DNA of 64,000 nucleotides, taken from Lota lota (Eukaryota > Chordata > Actinopteri > Gadiformes > Lotidae). Position numbers and translations under genes: made by a program. Below are positions 1-13,133 of this stretch, one piece after another. The first letter of the stretch is position 1. Every line of letters starts with the position of its first letter. The stretch is taken from contig JACYXH010000446.1 of assembly GCA_026745465.1 (NCBI GenBank), forward strand, positions 864,466-928,465. Direction: 5' to 3'. Under the pieces are notes generated by a model. It made no database searches, was not told the origin of the DNA, and saw nothing but the letters and a program-made list of their open reading frames with translations.

Positions 1-194
1 GGATGAGCCTCCAGGTCACAGAAAAGTGACACATTCACACAAGCATGTGTGCACATGCACACTGATCCACGTCTAGGGTGACAGAAACTATAAGTTGCAG
101 AAACCGATATCAAGCACCCACACAAAGATGGTCACAGGTAACATTCTGGCTGATGAACTGAGACGATCAATTCTGAATAATGGTCAACCTAGAG

Positions 195-257
195 CGATAT
201 ACAGTATATATGATATATATATAGATATAGTCTATATCTATATATATATATATGGTC

Positions 258-309
<52 letters not shown>

Positions 310-330
310 GCTCCATATATAGATCTATAG
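195..330. repeat. (TA)n-rich microsatellite
   Basis: AT-only simple sequence of alternating TATATA runs broken by ATAG, GTCT and GTATA variants. Many short self-complementary stretches could form cruciforms. The apparent reading frame through it (YIYIYI-type residues) is a by-product of the repeat and is not a gene. Confidence 0.9.
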
Positions 331-406
331 ATATAGATATCTTACTTATACCTTACACATCTTACTTACATTAAAGATCAACCTCTCATGTGAACTGTTC
401 CATACA

Positions 407-407
<1 letters not shown>

Positions 408-442
<35 letters not shown>
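408..442. repeat. (CA)n microsatellite
   Basis: About 17 uninterrupted CA units. Frames crossing it on either strand encode only CVCV or HTHT residues. Confidence 0.95.
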
Positions 443-444
<2 letters not shown>

Positions 445-2877
445 TATAATACATAGTATTGATTTCAGAACCAACCTGTCTTTCAAGGGGAAAGATAAAT
501 TCAATAGTTCACCGACCTCAACATTCAAACCCATTTGACAGGTGTACCCAGCTGTCATTATTTTGTAGCGAATGCAATACTTGAGCCAATCCTTGAGGCC
601 AAGGGTCCATGTTGGCCCCAGAAGTCCTACTATGTTCTGAAAGAGCATGGATCCATATGGGTCATCCAGACTCTATTTATTGGATTTGTGTCCCTGCTTC
701 AGAAAAGTTGTCAATCGATACTCTGCAAACAGGATCCATTAAAACAATGAGTTGGAACAAAGTGTTATCCTGGCCTAAATGTGCTGCCTCTACGGTTGTG
801 AGACTACAAAATGTAGTCCACAATGTAACTACGGTTTAAACAATAATCCATGCATGGTTACGTTTATTTCAGTATACATACACATTTCATTATTCCTATT
901 GTACACCACATAACCTGGAGAGGCACCGCAGCTAAGGGGCTGTGGTTGTGGGCGAAGCTACAGTCAGGTGACGATCGCAAGGGAAGTAAAGTCAAACAGT
1001 TGGATGTAGACAAAGAAAGGCAGGTGTTTTGTTCTGGTGGTTAGTGGTCTGGTGGTCAACACCGAACCATCTCATCTTATTAAAAGTTAAGTTGGTTGCT
1101 GTTGTCTGCCATTACCGAAAAACAGTCTATTTGGAAGCCACTCACATCAATCACAAGCGCCACTGAATCTTAGCCCAACTCACCTCTACATAATTTTGGA
1201 TTCTACCCCATTTTGAGGGTTTTTGTGTTGGACTATGTTTGCAGAAGATTTCTGATTTGAACTCCTGATTTTGTAAGAGGGACATGGACTGATCTTTATT
1301 TTTTTAAGGATACATGAATCTTTATTTGGTTTTGATCCAATTTAATACATAGCCATTGGGTTTTGCCAGTGTAGCTGTGTGTTTAACTGAAATCCATTCA
1401 CTGCAATCAATCTCCAGGACCTTTGTAGCTGTTAAGTTCTCTGAGACTAAGCTTGTTACATGGTGCTGTGTTCATACTAATCATGGTCAGTGCTGGGTGT
1501 TTACAGTGTTGTTATCCACCCACAGAGTCATGTTCTGTCTGCCTTCACCTGATATGCAACATATCCAGGGCAGAGGTTACGTTTCCAGAAGGAAATTATA
1601 ATGTTGTGAGTATTCATTGTTGAGTTGCAGTAAAGTGAATACTATTTTAAGAAAAAAACCAACACATAAATACAAATAATTGTAAAAACTTACTTCCTAT
1701 CCACCTATCCTACTTTCTGAGCAGATTTCAGGAAAGTTGCTAGTTATATTCCCTTGCAACCATATCTCTGTGGCTGCAGCAGTGAAACCTTCTCGTCTTT
1801 TAGGTACTTCTCTTCTGTTCTGGCCACTACATGAACCATATTCCACATACAGTTTGAAATATATCTGCTTGAGAATTCGGTATACATGCACAAGCTCTGC
1901 ATAATTGTATGCAGAGTGCATAATGCAGAGGGCTGCATACTTATAGAAGGGATTTTGTGAAATGTTAAGTTGTTGTTGGGATGTTGCGTTGGTGTGCTTT
2001 GGGTTAGATATTTGTTATTCAATTTTCTAAAGGAACCCTCAGTACTACATTAATGAGTATCCCTCAATTTGTCATTCCTTATACCATACAATCATGGTCT
2101 CTTATTTATTGCATTGAAATAATATGCAGTGAGTATCTTGCATAATGTATTACTTTTTCAGAAAAATCTAAGAGCCTTTCTGTCCATGCACTGGACACCA
2201 AACATGACATTTGGAGCACGATAGCATCTTGATGTTTCTGAGCTGAGCCCTGGGCGCGTGGCTGGCCATCAAAGCAGCCAACGCTGCTCTGACAGCTCCT
2301 GTGCTGACGGCTTAACCTTTTATCTGTGAAATCCTGCAAGGTCATAAAGTTTGACAAGCGTGGCAAGCTAGCACTTTCATTAAAAGGACAGCTGTTGCTG
2401 TGATGGTGTATATAAGGGGCTCCTGGAGCTACACTTGCGTGCTGGTTCCAATGCCAAACAGTGAGACATTTTCTGTGATTTGTTGTAGTTCAAGCAAGTT
2501 AACGTAGCGGAATGGAAGCGGCACTGTAAGCCATGTCGATTGCAACATGCGTTTAAACAGGCCGCAGTCATGTTAGTGATGCTTGTTGCGTCACTTGATG
2601 TAGCGAGCTCCTTCCCATGCTTTGCCTCCAAGCACCCTCCTCTCCCCTCCCTCTTCAGGATTTCCTGTCTTTACCCCCGCCATCTTATTTCATCATCTAG
2701 CTCTCCCTTTCTTGTTGCTTGGTATCACCTGTTCTTTACACAGAAGGAGATGGATGGTCGGCCTGTCTTCGTGGCTGAACGACGTATTTCCTATATTATG
2801 TAGCATTCAGCCACATGCACACAAATACAATAGCAATGCATAGAACACTGAAACAAATAGTTTCAGGGAAACACAGG

Positions 2878-2880
<3 letters not shown>
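443..2880. other. Non-coding stretch, no feature recognised
   Basis: Ordinary mixed-composition sequence. The longest frames are under about 95 codons, with no recognisable domain and no convincing coding character. I saw no tRNA-like boxes, transposase motifs or retroelement motifs. A pyrimidine-rich patch lies near 2630-2720. Confidence 0.6.

Positions 2881-2962
<82 letters not shown>
2881..2962. repeat. (AC)n microsatellite, 41 units
   Basis: Perfect AC dinucleotide array of 82 bases, one of the longer arrays in the window. Such perfect arrays are usually highly length-polymorphic. Confidence 0.97.
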
Positions 2963-2965
<3 letters not shown>

Positions 2966-3882
2966 GTTTAATGTTGACCCAATCTGGCCTTGGTTAATTT
3001 GTTCTTCAGAGGGAACCTGTAGGATACAGGGTACCCATGGAAATTCGATTTTCTTCCAAGTGTTTTATTAATGGATGAAGGGTGTGATGTATGGGTCAGA
3101 TGTTGTGTCTATGTAACGGATGAGCTGAGAGGTCAGTAGTGTGGGCACAAAAGACTACATGCGCATGCGAGAAGCCTGTTGTGGTGGAAGGCTCAAGGGG
3201 AATGTGATTCCCTGAGAGCAGCCAGGTGTATCAGGGAAACCTTATGAAGCTTAATGCTTAGTGCATCAGATGGTGTCCTTTTAAAAAAAGAAAAAATAGT
3301 GGTGTGTCATTAAGCAAAGAGAGACATAACTTATTTTAATATGGTTTATGTTTAATATTGAAATTAGTCTATCCTGGTCATTACTCCAGTCCACTTACTA
3401 ATAAGCTAGCGGTGGAAATTATCCTGCTAAACCTTAACGACCTTATTAACTACACCAAATGACCTGTCTGGTTAGATTAGGTTACCTCACCCTGATATTC
3501 CACTTTTGCAGCAGTATTCTCTGGCAGCTTGTTTGGTAGTGAGCGTTGGTGTGAGACCATCGTTTCAGAAGAACCATGGGCTTATGGCTCTGTGCCTTCC
3601 CCTTCAAAGGCAAAAGGTGAGAGATTTCCAAAAAGACCCAGATGGAAACATCACAGTTCATGCCACTGCCCGGGAACTTACAGAACAAACTCATTGAACC
3701 TTTGATGCAGATTATATTATTAATATTAATTGTATTATGTAAGAAATTTATTTCCTTCCATGTGGCAAGTGCAGGCTGACAGGTTTGACATGTTTTTATG
3801 CACCAGTAGTTGATGTTTTTAGATTGGAGCCATCACTGCTGTGAGGAGTGGTGTCCACCTGGCGTAGCATGCCCTTACCTTG

Positions 3883-3883
<1 letters not shown>
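2963..3883. other. Non-coding stretch, no feature recognised
   Basis: I see no coding, RNA or transposon signal here. Overlapping frames of 60-70 codons on both strands near 3480-3700 show no family resemblance. Confidence 0.55.

Positions 3884-3932
<49 letters not shown>
3884..3932. repeat. (CA)n microsatellite
   Basis: About 24 perfect CA units. Confidence 0.96.
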
Positions 3933-3935
<3 letters not shown>

Positions 3936-4260
3936 CCGCCAACGTGATGTGCCATGAATGAACAAACAAACCAATGCACAACTGTATGAATTGATTGCTG
4001 TATCATTTCCAGGAGCAGGGAAATGCCGAATCCTTCTTCCTCTCCTCTTCAGTTCCAATTTGTCTCACTCTCCAAGCCAGCCCCTCTCACAACCACTCCT
4101 CTATTCTCTCATTCCCTCTTCCTATTGTTGTATTTGTTTTCTACAACTGCTCTGACCACCAGGCACCTGAGGTGTAACCATCAGTATAACTTAACACTGA
4201 AGGGGAAAGAAGGGAGTAATTAGGAGGGCAATAGATCAGCCTGATAGGACAGTACGATCG

Positions 4261-4262
<2 letters not shown>

Positions 4263-4298
<36 letters not shown>

Positions 4299-4381
4299 TG
4301 TTTGTGCGTGTGTGAATGCGTGAGGGGACATGTAATTGAAATAAGTGATCGCTTTTGACCGATGAGGTTCCTGCATTGCAC

Positions 4382-4412
<31 letters not shown>

Positions 4413-4489
4413 CGCTATTGTAAAGGTTTGATCCAATGTGTGAGAGTGGACATGTGATGAGAATTGCTGGTTTCCCCTTTAGCCAAACA

Positions 4490-4531
<42 letters not shown>
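4263..4531. repeat. Cluster of three dinucleotide arrays, two GT and one CA
   Basis: GT arrays at about 4263-4310 (with TTTGTG interruptions) and 4386-4412, then a CA array at 4491-4531, all within 270 bases. The opposite polarity of the third array gives an inverted arrangement that could pair with the first two on one strand. A 134-codon minus-strand frame here is low-complexity H/T/C/V sequence only. Confidence 0.93.
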
Positions 4532-4533
<2 letters not shown>

Positions 4534-7500
4534 GCAGAGTGCCATCAGTCAACTAGTCAGTGATTAGGGGTCTTTACGAAGATGGATAGCTGTGAATTTA
4601 GCTCCCGGCCATCGAGGGCTGATCTTTCCACATCCTAAATGCTTGCATCTTTTTCACTCCGTCCTATTGAGGGTTTTTGTTTTTACTGGTTAGAGTTAAG
4701 CAGCATTCACATAAACAGAACTCTTAACACACATTTTAACACACAGCCAGGTACCACAGCTGGGTAAACACAATAATATACATAACTGTAGCTTTGATCC
4801 ATTTAGCTATACAAGCATAGCTCAGCTTTAGTGTATTAACAGTACTGTAATATAAGACCCTACTGTGTTTTTTTTTATTTGTTTCTGCTTTCATTGACAT
4901 CTAAAATGCGTTTTTCACAGAAGTGTAATAGTCCGGACAAAAACAGGTGTGGTTTATTGATACTTTCTGGACTCAAATTGCCCACTATGGGTTAAACACA
5001 TGCTATTGCATGCGTTAATTGTTACTGGCAATAGAGCTTGTACATCAGAAAGCATCATGGTATTTTTAGTTGAGATACTCCGCCATATTGAGAGGACTAA
5101 AGAGTTGTAGTACTGTAAAATCCTAAACCATCGTAAATATACCGTAACCTCGGCTGATAAAAACTTGGTTTTGCCACTTCTCGCAGGAGAAACGGTGTGG
5201 AAGTTTCAAACAACGATGTCTCCCCATAATGACAATTTCACAATTAATTACTAAAGAATGACCAAAAAAACATTACTTCCAACACAACTTGCATGCCAAT
5301 GCTCATTGCATGTCATTGTGATGTGATGTTGCGATAAACATGCCCTATTCTGGGTTACCAAGTAATGTCAATCAAACGATTCTTCTCAAACCACACGGTT
5401 TTCATTTTACTTCATGGAGGAATATTTTTTGTTTCCCAAATGTCTTTGGGAGCAGTCTTTTAGAGGTCATGTCCAGCATCCTGTCAACAGGAACCCTTTC
5501 TTCATTACTTTCTGGATTTCTGGTGGAGGAAGTTTTGATAATCCACAGGAAGTGGACCGACAGCAGTGGTGCCTTCAGAGAGGAGATTAACAAAATGGGA
5601 GATTGGTGGATGAATTTAAGAGTTTTGGAAGCCACAGAGTCTCTAAGGGAGTTTGAGAGGGTAACCCTTAGAGACTCTGAGATTGCGGAAGTAGTTAACC
5701 TCAAACAGCAAGGTTCGGAGACACTTTGCTGCTGGTGGCCACTGAACTGTAAACATGTAGTCTCCTTGCAGTCTAACCAACCCCTGTCATAGCTCAGAAT
5801 GACCCCAGGTGAATGTACTCAGAACCATAGGAACAATTTACAGTTCTCAAGATCAAGATAATATTATATAATGCAGCAGATGATCAGAAGACAGCCATTG
5901 AAAGTTTGTGGCAATTCTTTAATGAAGGATTACTTGACATGAATTATTGCCAATTAATCTGGAAGCACTTAATTGATACATTCATTTAATCCATTTAGAG
6001 TGAAGCAGACTTTACGCCTTTTCTTTCCACTTAATATTCACCTGTCTTTCTGTTAAATGGTGTTATATCTAAGAGGTGATCACTGTCCAATCATGTTGGG
6101 CAGCTGCATTCTTGTGATAGACACATAGACATTGAAGATGAGGGGGAGAATATAAATAAAGGAAATGGAAAGACAGACAATAGGGACTCCATTGTTCTCA
6201 GTGGACCAACTCATCATTACTGATCAGAGGGTATTTATCTTTCATTTGTGTTATTGAAATAAGGATTTGTATGTCTCACCAGAGCATTACTCCTGTTAGC
6301 GACACATATTTAAACATTAAACTATTTATATATATATATACATTTTTTAAGTATCAATAGGGTTGTGTAAGTGATAAAGTTTAGAACAACATGTCAAACG
6401 GTAGCCAACTGGTCTTTATTGTACAATCATTTTGACTCTGGCTGGCTATTAAACAAAACTACGAGGAGATAAAATTTCATATAACTCTATAATTGATAGT
6501 TTTACTATTTCACCTCCTCTACTGGGTGTATAGTTGTGCCAGCTGCTGCCTAGAGCAGTATGACCAGAATATATGTATATTCTATATTTCACCAACATAA
6601 AGAAATGGAAAACATCACGTTAAAGAGATTGTACATTCGTTAGAATGGCTTCCCTCTGCTCTGTTTTGTGACTTGAAAAGGGCTTCTTAGGGTACCAAAG
6701 GCTCTCGTTCTATATTGGTAAAGTGATGATGAAACAATATGTGTTAATGGGAAAATAATTGTGTGTGTAAAAGTGTATGTGTGTGTGTATGTGTGTGTGT
6801 GTGTGTGTAAAAGTTAATGGGTGTGTGTGTAGGCATGAGATGTGTGCCAATGAGCTCCATGGTGTTTAAATCACCTCCGCTTCCTGAATTGCTTCCCCTT
6901 CTCTCCTTTATCTCTCATCTGCCACCCCTTCATCCTTCTTGCTTTTTCATTACTGTCATTTTCATTTTTTCCCTCACCTTCATTAATAATTCGTATTTCC
7001 TTGTATTTTCTCCCATTTTCTCCCTGCTCTTGTCCTTCATCTTACCTGTGTCCTCTTTCCTTTCTTTCTTTCTTTTTCTACTCGCACTGTTCCCACATCT
7101 ATGGGAATCGAGACAACGTAGTCTGTACAAAAACAAATGTGTTGGTAGTGATAGCCTACGAAGACGAGCTGCCCCGAGGCACATCAGCCTAGTCTAAAAT
7201 AGGTAATAGCAATTATCTTCCTCACTTGAGGAATGAAAGAATTTAATGACAGATTATAATACACTCAGACTGTAATTTACTATATTCGTAACATAATCGA
7301 TGTGGGACCTTAAAAAGAAATGGGAATCAATCAGGGCACCCAAATATTTCTAGTGGGCTAACTAATAAGCAGAATTAGATTTATACGGTCAAATACGTTA
7401 ATATCCCTGGAAGAGGAAGAAGACAAGCCAATTGCTGTTAAAGTCTGCAGAAATCATATTTGGACGATGATCCACGGAGTAGTGTTAGTACTGTTCAGAA

Positions 7501-8279
7501 TTTACTCTGAGAAACATGTTAATTGGTATGAACCCAAACTTTGGTTTATCATGGTTTTCAGAGTTCAAATGGACAAATGGATTGCTAATTAAATAAATGA
7601 TGAACATGAATATGATGTTGAACTACATACTAATACGAATACTAATACATCTCAGTGACAGCATGTCTGTGGCACATAGCAACACACACAGCAACGCATC
7701 CAACAAACACAGAAAACGTTCCAGCGCATAGAGTGCACGCATGCATGTTGAAGCGGACCATGTAGCATTGATGGCCAAATCGAAGAGATTGGAAAATAAT
7801 TGTCAGTTGGACATGGAAGAGACACTTTTTAAAACTGGAAAATGTAAGCGGAATATACTGCCCAATTAAAAGTTAAAAAGGAATATGAGGAGCCTTCAGT
7901 TAAAAAAAAGAAGAAAAATGTCAAACCAACAAACCATCCCACATGGATCAAATCAGCACAGCAATGGATGGAGAACTGGTGCATAGGAGGCAGTCTCGAG
8001 CATTTGTCATTGCAACCGTTACCTTAATTTTTATGTTGATTGCTTGAAGTCTGCTGATACAGTGAACGAAAGCATTACTCTGTGAAGAGACCTAAAATAG
8101 CTTTGTGTTCTGGGGGTTCCAAGCGAACTAACTGGATTGGAAGCAATCAAGCGGTTCTAGACACCATTCTGGATGACAAAAGAATGAAGAGAGAAAAATG
8201 GGATGGGGATTCAGCTTTAAACATCCTTGAACATCCTTTTACGACATTTGGTATGCGATCATTTTGTCCTTACAACCAA
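4532..8279. other. Long non-coding stretch
   Basis: AT-rich to mixed sequence. A 150-codon plus frame (5340-5792) and its 100-codon antisense partner show no recognisable domain. A perfect hairpin lies at 5636-5678, an imperfect GT patch at about 6770-6835 and a pyrimidine-rich patch at about 6870-7080. The part from about 7740 to 8280 may belong to the BEL/Pao fossil that follows, but I could not identify motifs in it. Confidence 0.5.
5636..5678. other. Perfect 14-bp inverted repeat (hairpin)
   Basis: Left arm AGAGTCTCTAAGGG at 5636-5649 and its exact reverse complement at 5665-5678, separated by a 15-base loop. It is neither a simple repeat nor an obvious transposon end. It may be chance, a small foldback remnant or a transcript hairpin; nothing beside it favours one of these. 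Confidence 0.7.
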
Positions 8280-9420
8280 GCAGATATTGCAGAGCCATTG
8301 CCGAATCAAATGTGGTTGGGATGACGACATTCCAGGGGTTTACATTTGGTAATGGCAGAAGTGGCTAGCTGAACATCATGACCTTGTTTGATTTCAAGAG
8401 AAACATCAGAGTCTGTGTTGTGGTCAGACAGCATGTCAGTCCTGATGTATCCGGCCAACGGCTGTAAGAGTTGATTTAAAACCTTTATTGCCAATCAAGT
8501 GTCCACAATCAACAGTTTGACAGTACTATCTCAAACACTACCTTCTCGTGGTCTAAGTCCTGGCGCATATCTTGCATCAGAAAGATGGAGCAAGAGACCA
8601 GGCTTTCTCATGCTAACAGAATCACACAGGCCCAAATCCATTCTGTAGGACGTCATACCTGCTGATGACCCAGAAGTAAAGAAACCTCTGACTGTTTGCA
8701 GCACAGGTAAGAGAAGAAATGTATATTGCACAGCTAGTGAGATAATTCTCATCCTGGACAAAACTAAAATCAAGGGTGGCTTGGCCCCCGAAACTAAAGT
8801 CTACATCAAAGTCTCAAACTAAAGAAGATCAACAGTGAAGCAAAGTTTGACTACAAAAAGATAAAACACCATATGTGTGAGGCCAGAGCAAACCTAGGCA
8901 ATAAGTGTGTATCAGTGGATGACTGCTTTTTCAGCTGAAAAAGTCATTATAAACATTGTCCAGAAGAAAATATAAATCTTGGAAGAAGGCAAAGTGATTG
9001 TTGGACACACTTGATCCAAAATTAACTGATGATCAACTTTGTCTGTGCGAACCGTGAGCTGATGGCAGTTTTGAAAGACCTAGACCATGGCAAGATGCAT
9101 AACACATTGCTACACGAGGGCATTGAATGGCGGTTCAACCCCTTATTTGGTGCGCAATATGGTGGTGTATGGTAACAAATAATTTGTTCAGTTAAAAAAC
9201 ATTTTGAAAACTGTCCTCAAGGAACATACATTGGATGATGAAACTTTGCACACAGGGCTGTCTGAGGTTGAGTAAATCTTCAATGATCACCAACTGACGT
9301 CAGTCTCGGATTAACCCAAATATCTGGATGCTTTGACCACAATCTTCTACAGCTTTTTATCAGTTTATTTTTCCAGTACTTAAAAAGAAGATGGCAGCAG
9401 GTTCAATACATCCCTGATTT
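8280..9420 (+). mobile_element. BEL/Pao LTR retrotransposon pol fossil (RT end to integrase)
   Basis: Separate stretches read like BEL/Pao pol. Near 8340 is a WQKWLAEHHDL segment, similar to the region just after the reverse transcriptase in this group. Near 8680 and 8950 are connecting pieces. Near 9060-9180 is integrase-type sequence containing DLDHGKMHNTLLHEGIEW and YGGVW, followed near 9200-9280 by LKEHTLDDETLHTGLSEVE, a hallmark of the BEL integrase C-terminal part. No LTRs were identified around it. It is an old, heavily broken remnant. Identification is by motif memory, not by a search. Confidence 0.6.
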
Positions 9421-9699
9421 ATTTTGGAGTACCTTCCACTTTTACCAGTGTCAGAAGTGTAATAAGGTGAACAGTAACCTGTTACACTGATACCTCGTCT
9501 TGCTTGTAGATTAACATTCTCATAGGAATCAGTGGTCAATAGGAAGAGTCATCAAGATGATCTTTGCGAAGGTCAAATTTGCGAAGTAAAGGTCAAGACT
9601 AAGACAAATCTGTGGAAACGCAAAGCTCTGACTCATACTTAAGGCAGACCAAGATCATACTGAGGAGCATAACCCTCATTTGGGCATGGACATCAAAAT

Positions 9700-9960
9700 A
9701 AACCGCTGCTCAGACGGAGCTCCACACATCCAAACACACCGTAGCGTTATACTATTGGTGTCCAGGAGGCCGAACCCTCTCGTGGACGAAATCATCAAAA
9801 TCAGAGGCTTTCCAGAAAACATTCCACTCATTCGCATTCGCACACATCCACATTCCCAAACACCATGGGCATTATAGTATAAGTGTCCGAGATACTTAAA
9901 CCTCTCTCGGTCAACCACTGCTGAGGCAGATCTCCACACCCACAAGCACCTCGCCGCCAT
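9700..9960. repeat. Imperfect direct duplication, two degraded copies
   Basis: The segment beginning near 9703 (CTGCTCAGACGGAGCTCCAC) and a second one ending near 9955 (CTGCTGAGGCAGATCTCCAC) resemble each other. So do the parts around TATACTATTGGTGTCC and TATAGTATAAGTGTCC. The two-copy arrangement is visible but diverged. The source family is unknown. Confidence 0.4.
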
Positions 9961-11020
9961 CGTCCCTTTGTCGTGACGTCGATCAGTTTTGCGGAGACCG
10001 GCAAAAACGTAGGATTTTACACCTGTTTTATCTCAAATAGAGACTTATTTTAATAACAGTGACAAAATGGTATAGATTACTATGTTCACGATCATATAGG
10101 AAATATTACCACGTTTAAAGCAAAAAGAAAGGTTTTGGATTCACTGGCTCTTTAATATCATTTGTTTTGTGTACACACATTCCTTTAAATGTCTATATTT
10201 ATATGTAGTGGGTTATTTCAGCTCTGGTTATGACTCGGACGACTTAGGTAGACTTAAGACTTATATATAGACATAGAACCACATAGGCACGTATAGCAAT
10301 GACTGAAGTTTGTATAATTTCTTTTTACCTCATTTTACCTCAAATATGCAGTTGGAGACAGCGGAAAAACGACCTGTTGGCGTGTTCTTGTTATCTAGCA
10401 TTAGATAAGCAGTCTGAATCTATTCAAGTTTGCCATCCTTCCATGGCCCCATTTCTCGGCCCTCGTCACCATCTCACTTTATATCTTATTCTCTCCCCAC
10501 TCCCGCCTCTTCTTTATCTCATACATCCTCTTTTCTGACTGCTCAATGGAAACACCTCTCGCTTGCTTGCTCTCTCTCACACTCGCTTCTCCCTCCCACG
10601 TCATGATCTTTCACATAAACATTCCTTTTGATTTTCTTCCTTCCTTGGTTTCTAAATAAATCACATGTATCGATAGCAATCAACGATAACCTTTTTGTAA
10701 TTTCACAGCAATGGCTAATGTAAATAGCCACTCATCATCACACGTGCGCACACCTTTTCTCCTTGAGCAGTAAACACAATTACCTCGACACCTCCACCTC
10801 AGTGTGGCATATGCATTACAGTATAAAACACTGAACCTCCATAGCCAACCTAGAAAAAAGAGAAAATCTCTGTCTGTCTGGAACAGTTTGAAATGATCTA
10901 GCGTTACTGGCTCTGACTGGGAGGCAATTTGAGGCTGTGCCATGATGGTTAATTCATCAAGTGATATCAGAAAGACAGGCCTGGTCTCCATGATTAAATA
11001 ATTAAGCACCACTTGTGCTG

Positions 11021-11022
<2 letters not shown>
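9961..11022. other. Non-coding stretch, no feature recognised
   Basis: Mixed sequence with a pyrimidine-rich patch around 10430-10600. A 110-codon minus-strand frame (10680-11012) shows no recognisable domain. Confidence 0.5.

Positions 11023-11069
<47 letters not shown>
11023..11069. repeat. (CA)n microsatellite
   Basis: About 23 perfect CA units. Confidence 0.96.
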
Positions 11070-11071
<2 letters not shown>

Positions 11072-11284
11072 GGTCTTGCTAAGAAGATACTAGCCACAGT
11101 TAAAAATGTACGAAAAGAAAAGTTCCCACACAGACAAGACATGCACGGGCACATGCAGGCATACATTTAAAAAACTGTTGTTTATTCCTCCTGTAATAGT
11201 TTAATAATTTCTCATTGCTCATATTAATTATACAGCACTGGAGACACACATACATAATTATTAACCCAAATTCAAAGTCAAGAG

Positions 11285-11285
<1 letters not shown>

Positions 11286-11321
<36 letters not shown>
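11286..11321. repeat. (GT)n microsatellite
   Basis: About 18 GT units, in inverse polarity to the CA array some 220 bases upstream. Confidence 0.95.
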
Positions 11322-11323
<2 letters not shown>

Positions 11324-11670
11324 CATAGTGTGTTCATGCTCATCTCAAAAGCACACCACCCAGCAGTGACCGTTATCCTCACACAACCTCTGTACCTGAA
11401 AATGGGTCCAACAACCGGCCCATTGGTCTGTACTGACATGACTTTAAGGAAACTAACTGACAGATCTATTATAAAAAACATTGAGGGTATATAAGGCTGC
11501 ATTGCACCGTATGTTTCCTCAGTTTATTATTGCAACACAACTTTTTAAAGCGGCAAACATTGTCTGTGCATTATTTGTTTTGCTGAACTTCGCTGCGAGC
11601 TCATATCACACACAGCAGAGACACAGCAGACAGCATGACATGTGGTCTTGATGTGTTTTCCCTGTTATTA

Positions 11671-11892
<222 letters not shown>

Positions 11893-13131
11893 TATTGCCT
11901 AAAGTATTGGGACACCCCTCTGAATCATTGAATTCAGGTGTTCCAAACCTGGTGTTCCACAGGTGTATAAAATCAAGCACCTAGGCATGCAGACTGCTTC
12001 TACAAACATTTGTGAAAGAATGGGTCGCTCTCAGGAGCTCAGTGAATTCAAGCGTGGTACCGTGATAGGTTGCCACCTGTGCAATAAGTCCATTCGTGAA
12101 ATTTCCTCACTACTAAATATTCCACAGTCAACTGTTAGTGGTATTATAACAAATTGGATTGGAGCAATTGGGAACAACAGAAACTCAGCCACAAAGTGGT
12201 AGGCCACGTAAATTCACAGAGCGGGGTTAACACATGCTGAGGCGCACAGTGTGCAGAAGTCGCCAACTTTCTGCAGAGTCAATAGCTACAGACCTCCAAA
12301 CTTCGTGTGGCCTTCAGATTAGCTCAATAACAGTGCGTAGAGAGCTTCATGGAATGGGTTTCCATGGCCGAGCAGCTGCATCCAAGCCTTACATCACCAA
12401 GTGCAATGCAAAGCGTCGAATGCAGTGGTGTAAAGCACACCGCTACTGGACACTAGAGCAGTGGGGACGTGTTCTCTGGAGTGACGAATCACGGTTCTCT
12501 GTCTGGCAATCTGATGGATGAGTCTGGGTTTGGCGGTTGCCAGGAGAACTGTACTTGCCAGACTGCATTGTGTCAAGTGTAAAGTTTGGTGGAGGGGGGA
12601 TTATGGTGTGGGGTTGTTTTTCAGGGGTTGGGCATGGCCCCTTAGTTCCAGTGAAAGGAACTGTTAATGCTTCAGCATACCAAGACATTTTGGACAATTT
12701 CATGCTCCCAACTTTTGGGAACAGTTTGGGGATGGCCCCTTCCTGTTCCAACATGACTGCGCACCAGTGCAAAAAGCAAGGTCCATAAAGACATGGATGA
12801 GCGAGTTTGGTGTGGAGGAACGTGACTGGCCTGCACAGAGTCCTGACCTCAACCCGATAGAACACCTTTGGGATGAATTAGAGCGGAGACTGCGAGCCAG
12901 GCCTTCTCGTCCAACATCTGTGCCTGACCTCACAATTGTGCTTCAAGAAGAATGGTCAAAAATTCCCATAAACACACTCCTAAACCTTGTGGAAAGCCTT
13001 CTCAGAAGAGTTGAAGGTGTTATAGCTGCAAAGGGTGGGCAGACTCCATATTAAACCCTACGGATAAAGAATGGGATGTCATTAACCTTCATGTGCATGC
13101 AAAGGCAGGCGTCCCAAAACGTTTGGCAATA
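11893..13131 (+). mobile_element. Tc1-like DNA transposon, full length but dead
   Basis: Terminal inverted repeats are visible. The left end reads TATTGCCTAAAGTATTGGGA and the reverse complement of the right end reads TATTGCCAAACGTTTTGGGA, with similarity continuing for a few bases. TA dinucleotides flank both ends (11891-11892 and 13132-13133), as expected for Tc1/mariner insertion. The length of about 1.24 kb suits a simple Tc1 element with one transposase gene. The left flank is a (TA)n array; the right flank is a Ty3/gypsy fossil. The TIR sequence differs from that of the second Tc1-like element at 58188, so they are separate families. Confidence 0.9.
12020..13054 (+). pseudogene. Tc1-like transposase pseudogene (DD34E)
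   Basis: The start is taken at ATG 12020 (MGRSQELSEFKRGTVIGC), the usual Tc1 N-terminus; the in-frame ATG upstream at 11963 precedes it by 19 codons of non-conserved residues. A paired-type helix-turn-helix follows (IREISSLLNIPQSTVSGII). Catalytic positions are recognisable: the D of WSDESRF at 12483, the D of FQHDCAP at 12755 and the E of NPIEHLWDE at 12860, with 34 residues between the last two. The gene is disabled. The frame shifts after about 12160 (GRPRKFTERG lies in another frame), a TGA stands at 12519-12521 where the family has Arg after SDG, and there is a second shift between about 12715 and 12740. The final frame ends in KGGQTPY and a stop at 13054. Confidence 0.9.
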
Positions 13132-13133
13132 TA

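Noticed and set aside
5340-5792. 150-codon plus-strand frame
   Set aside because: No recognisable domain, no splice or promoter context, and an antisense frame of 100 codons is open over the same bases.
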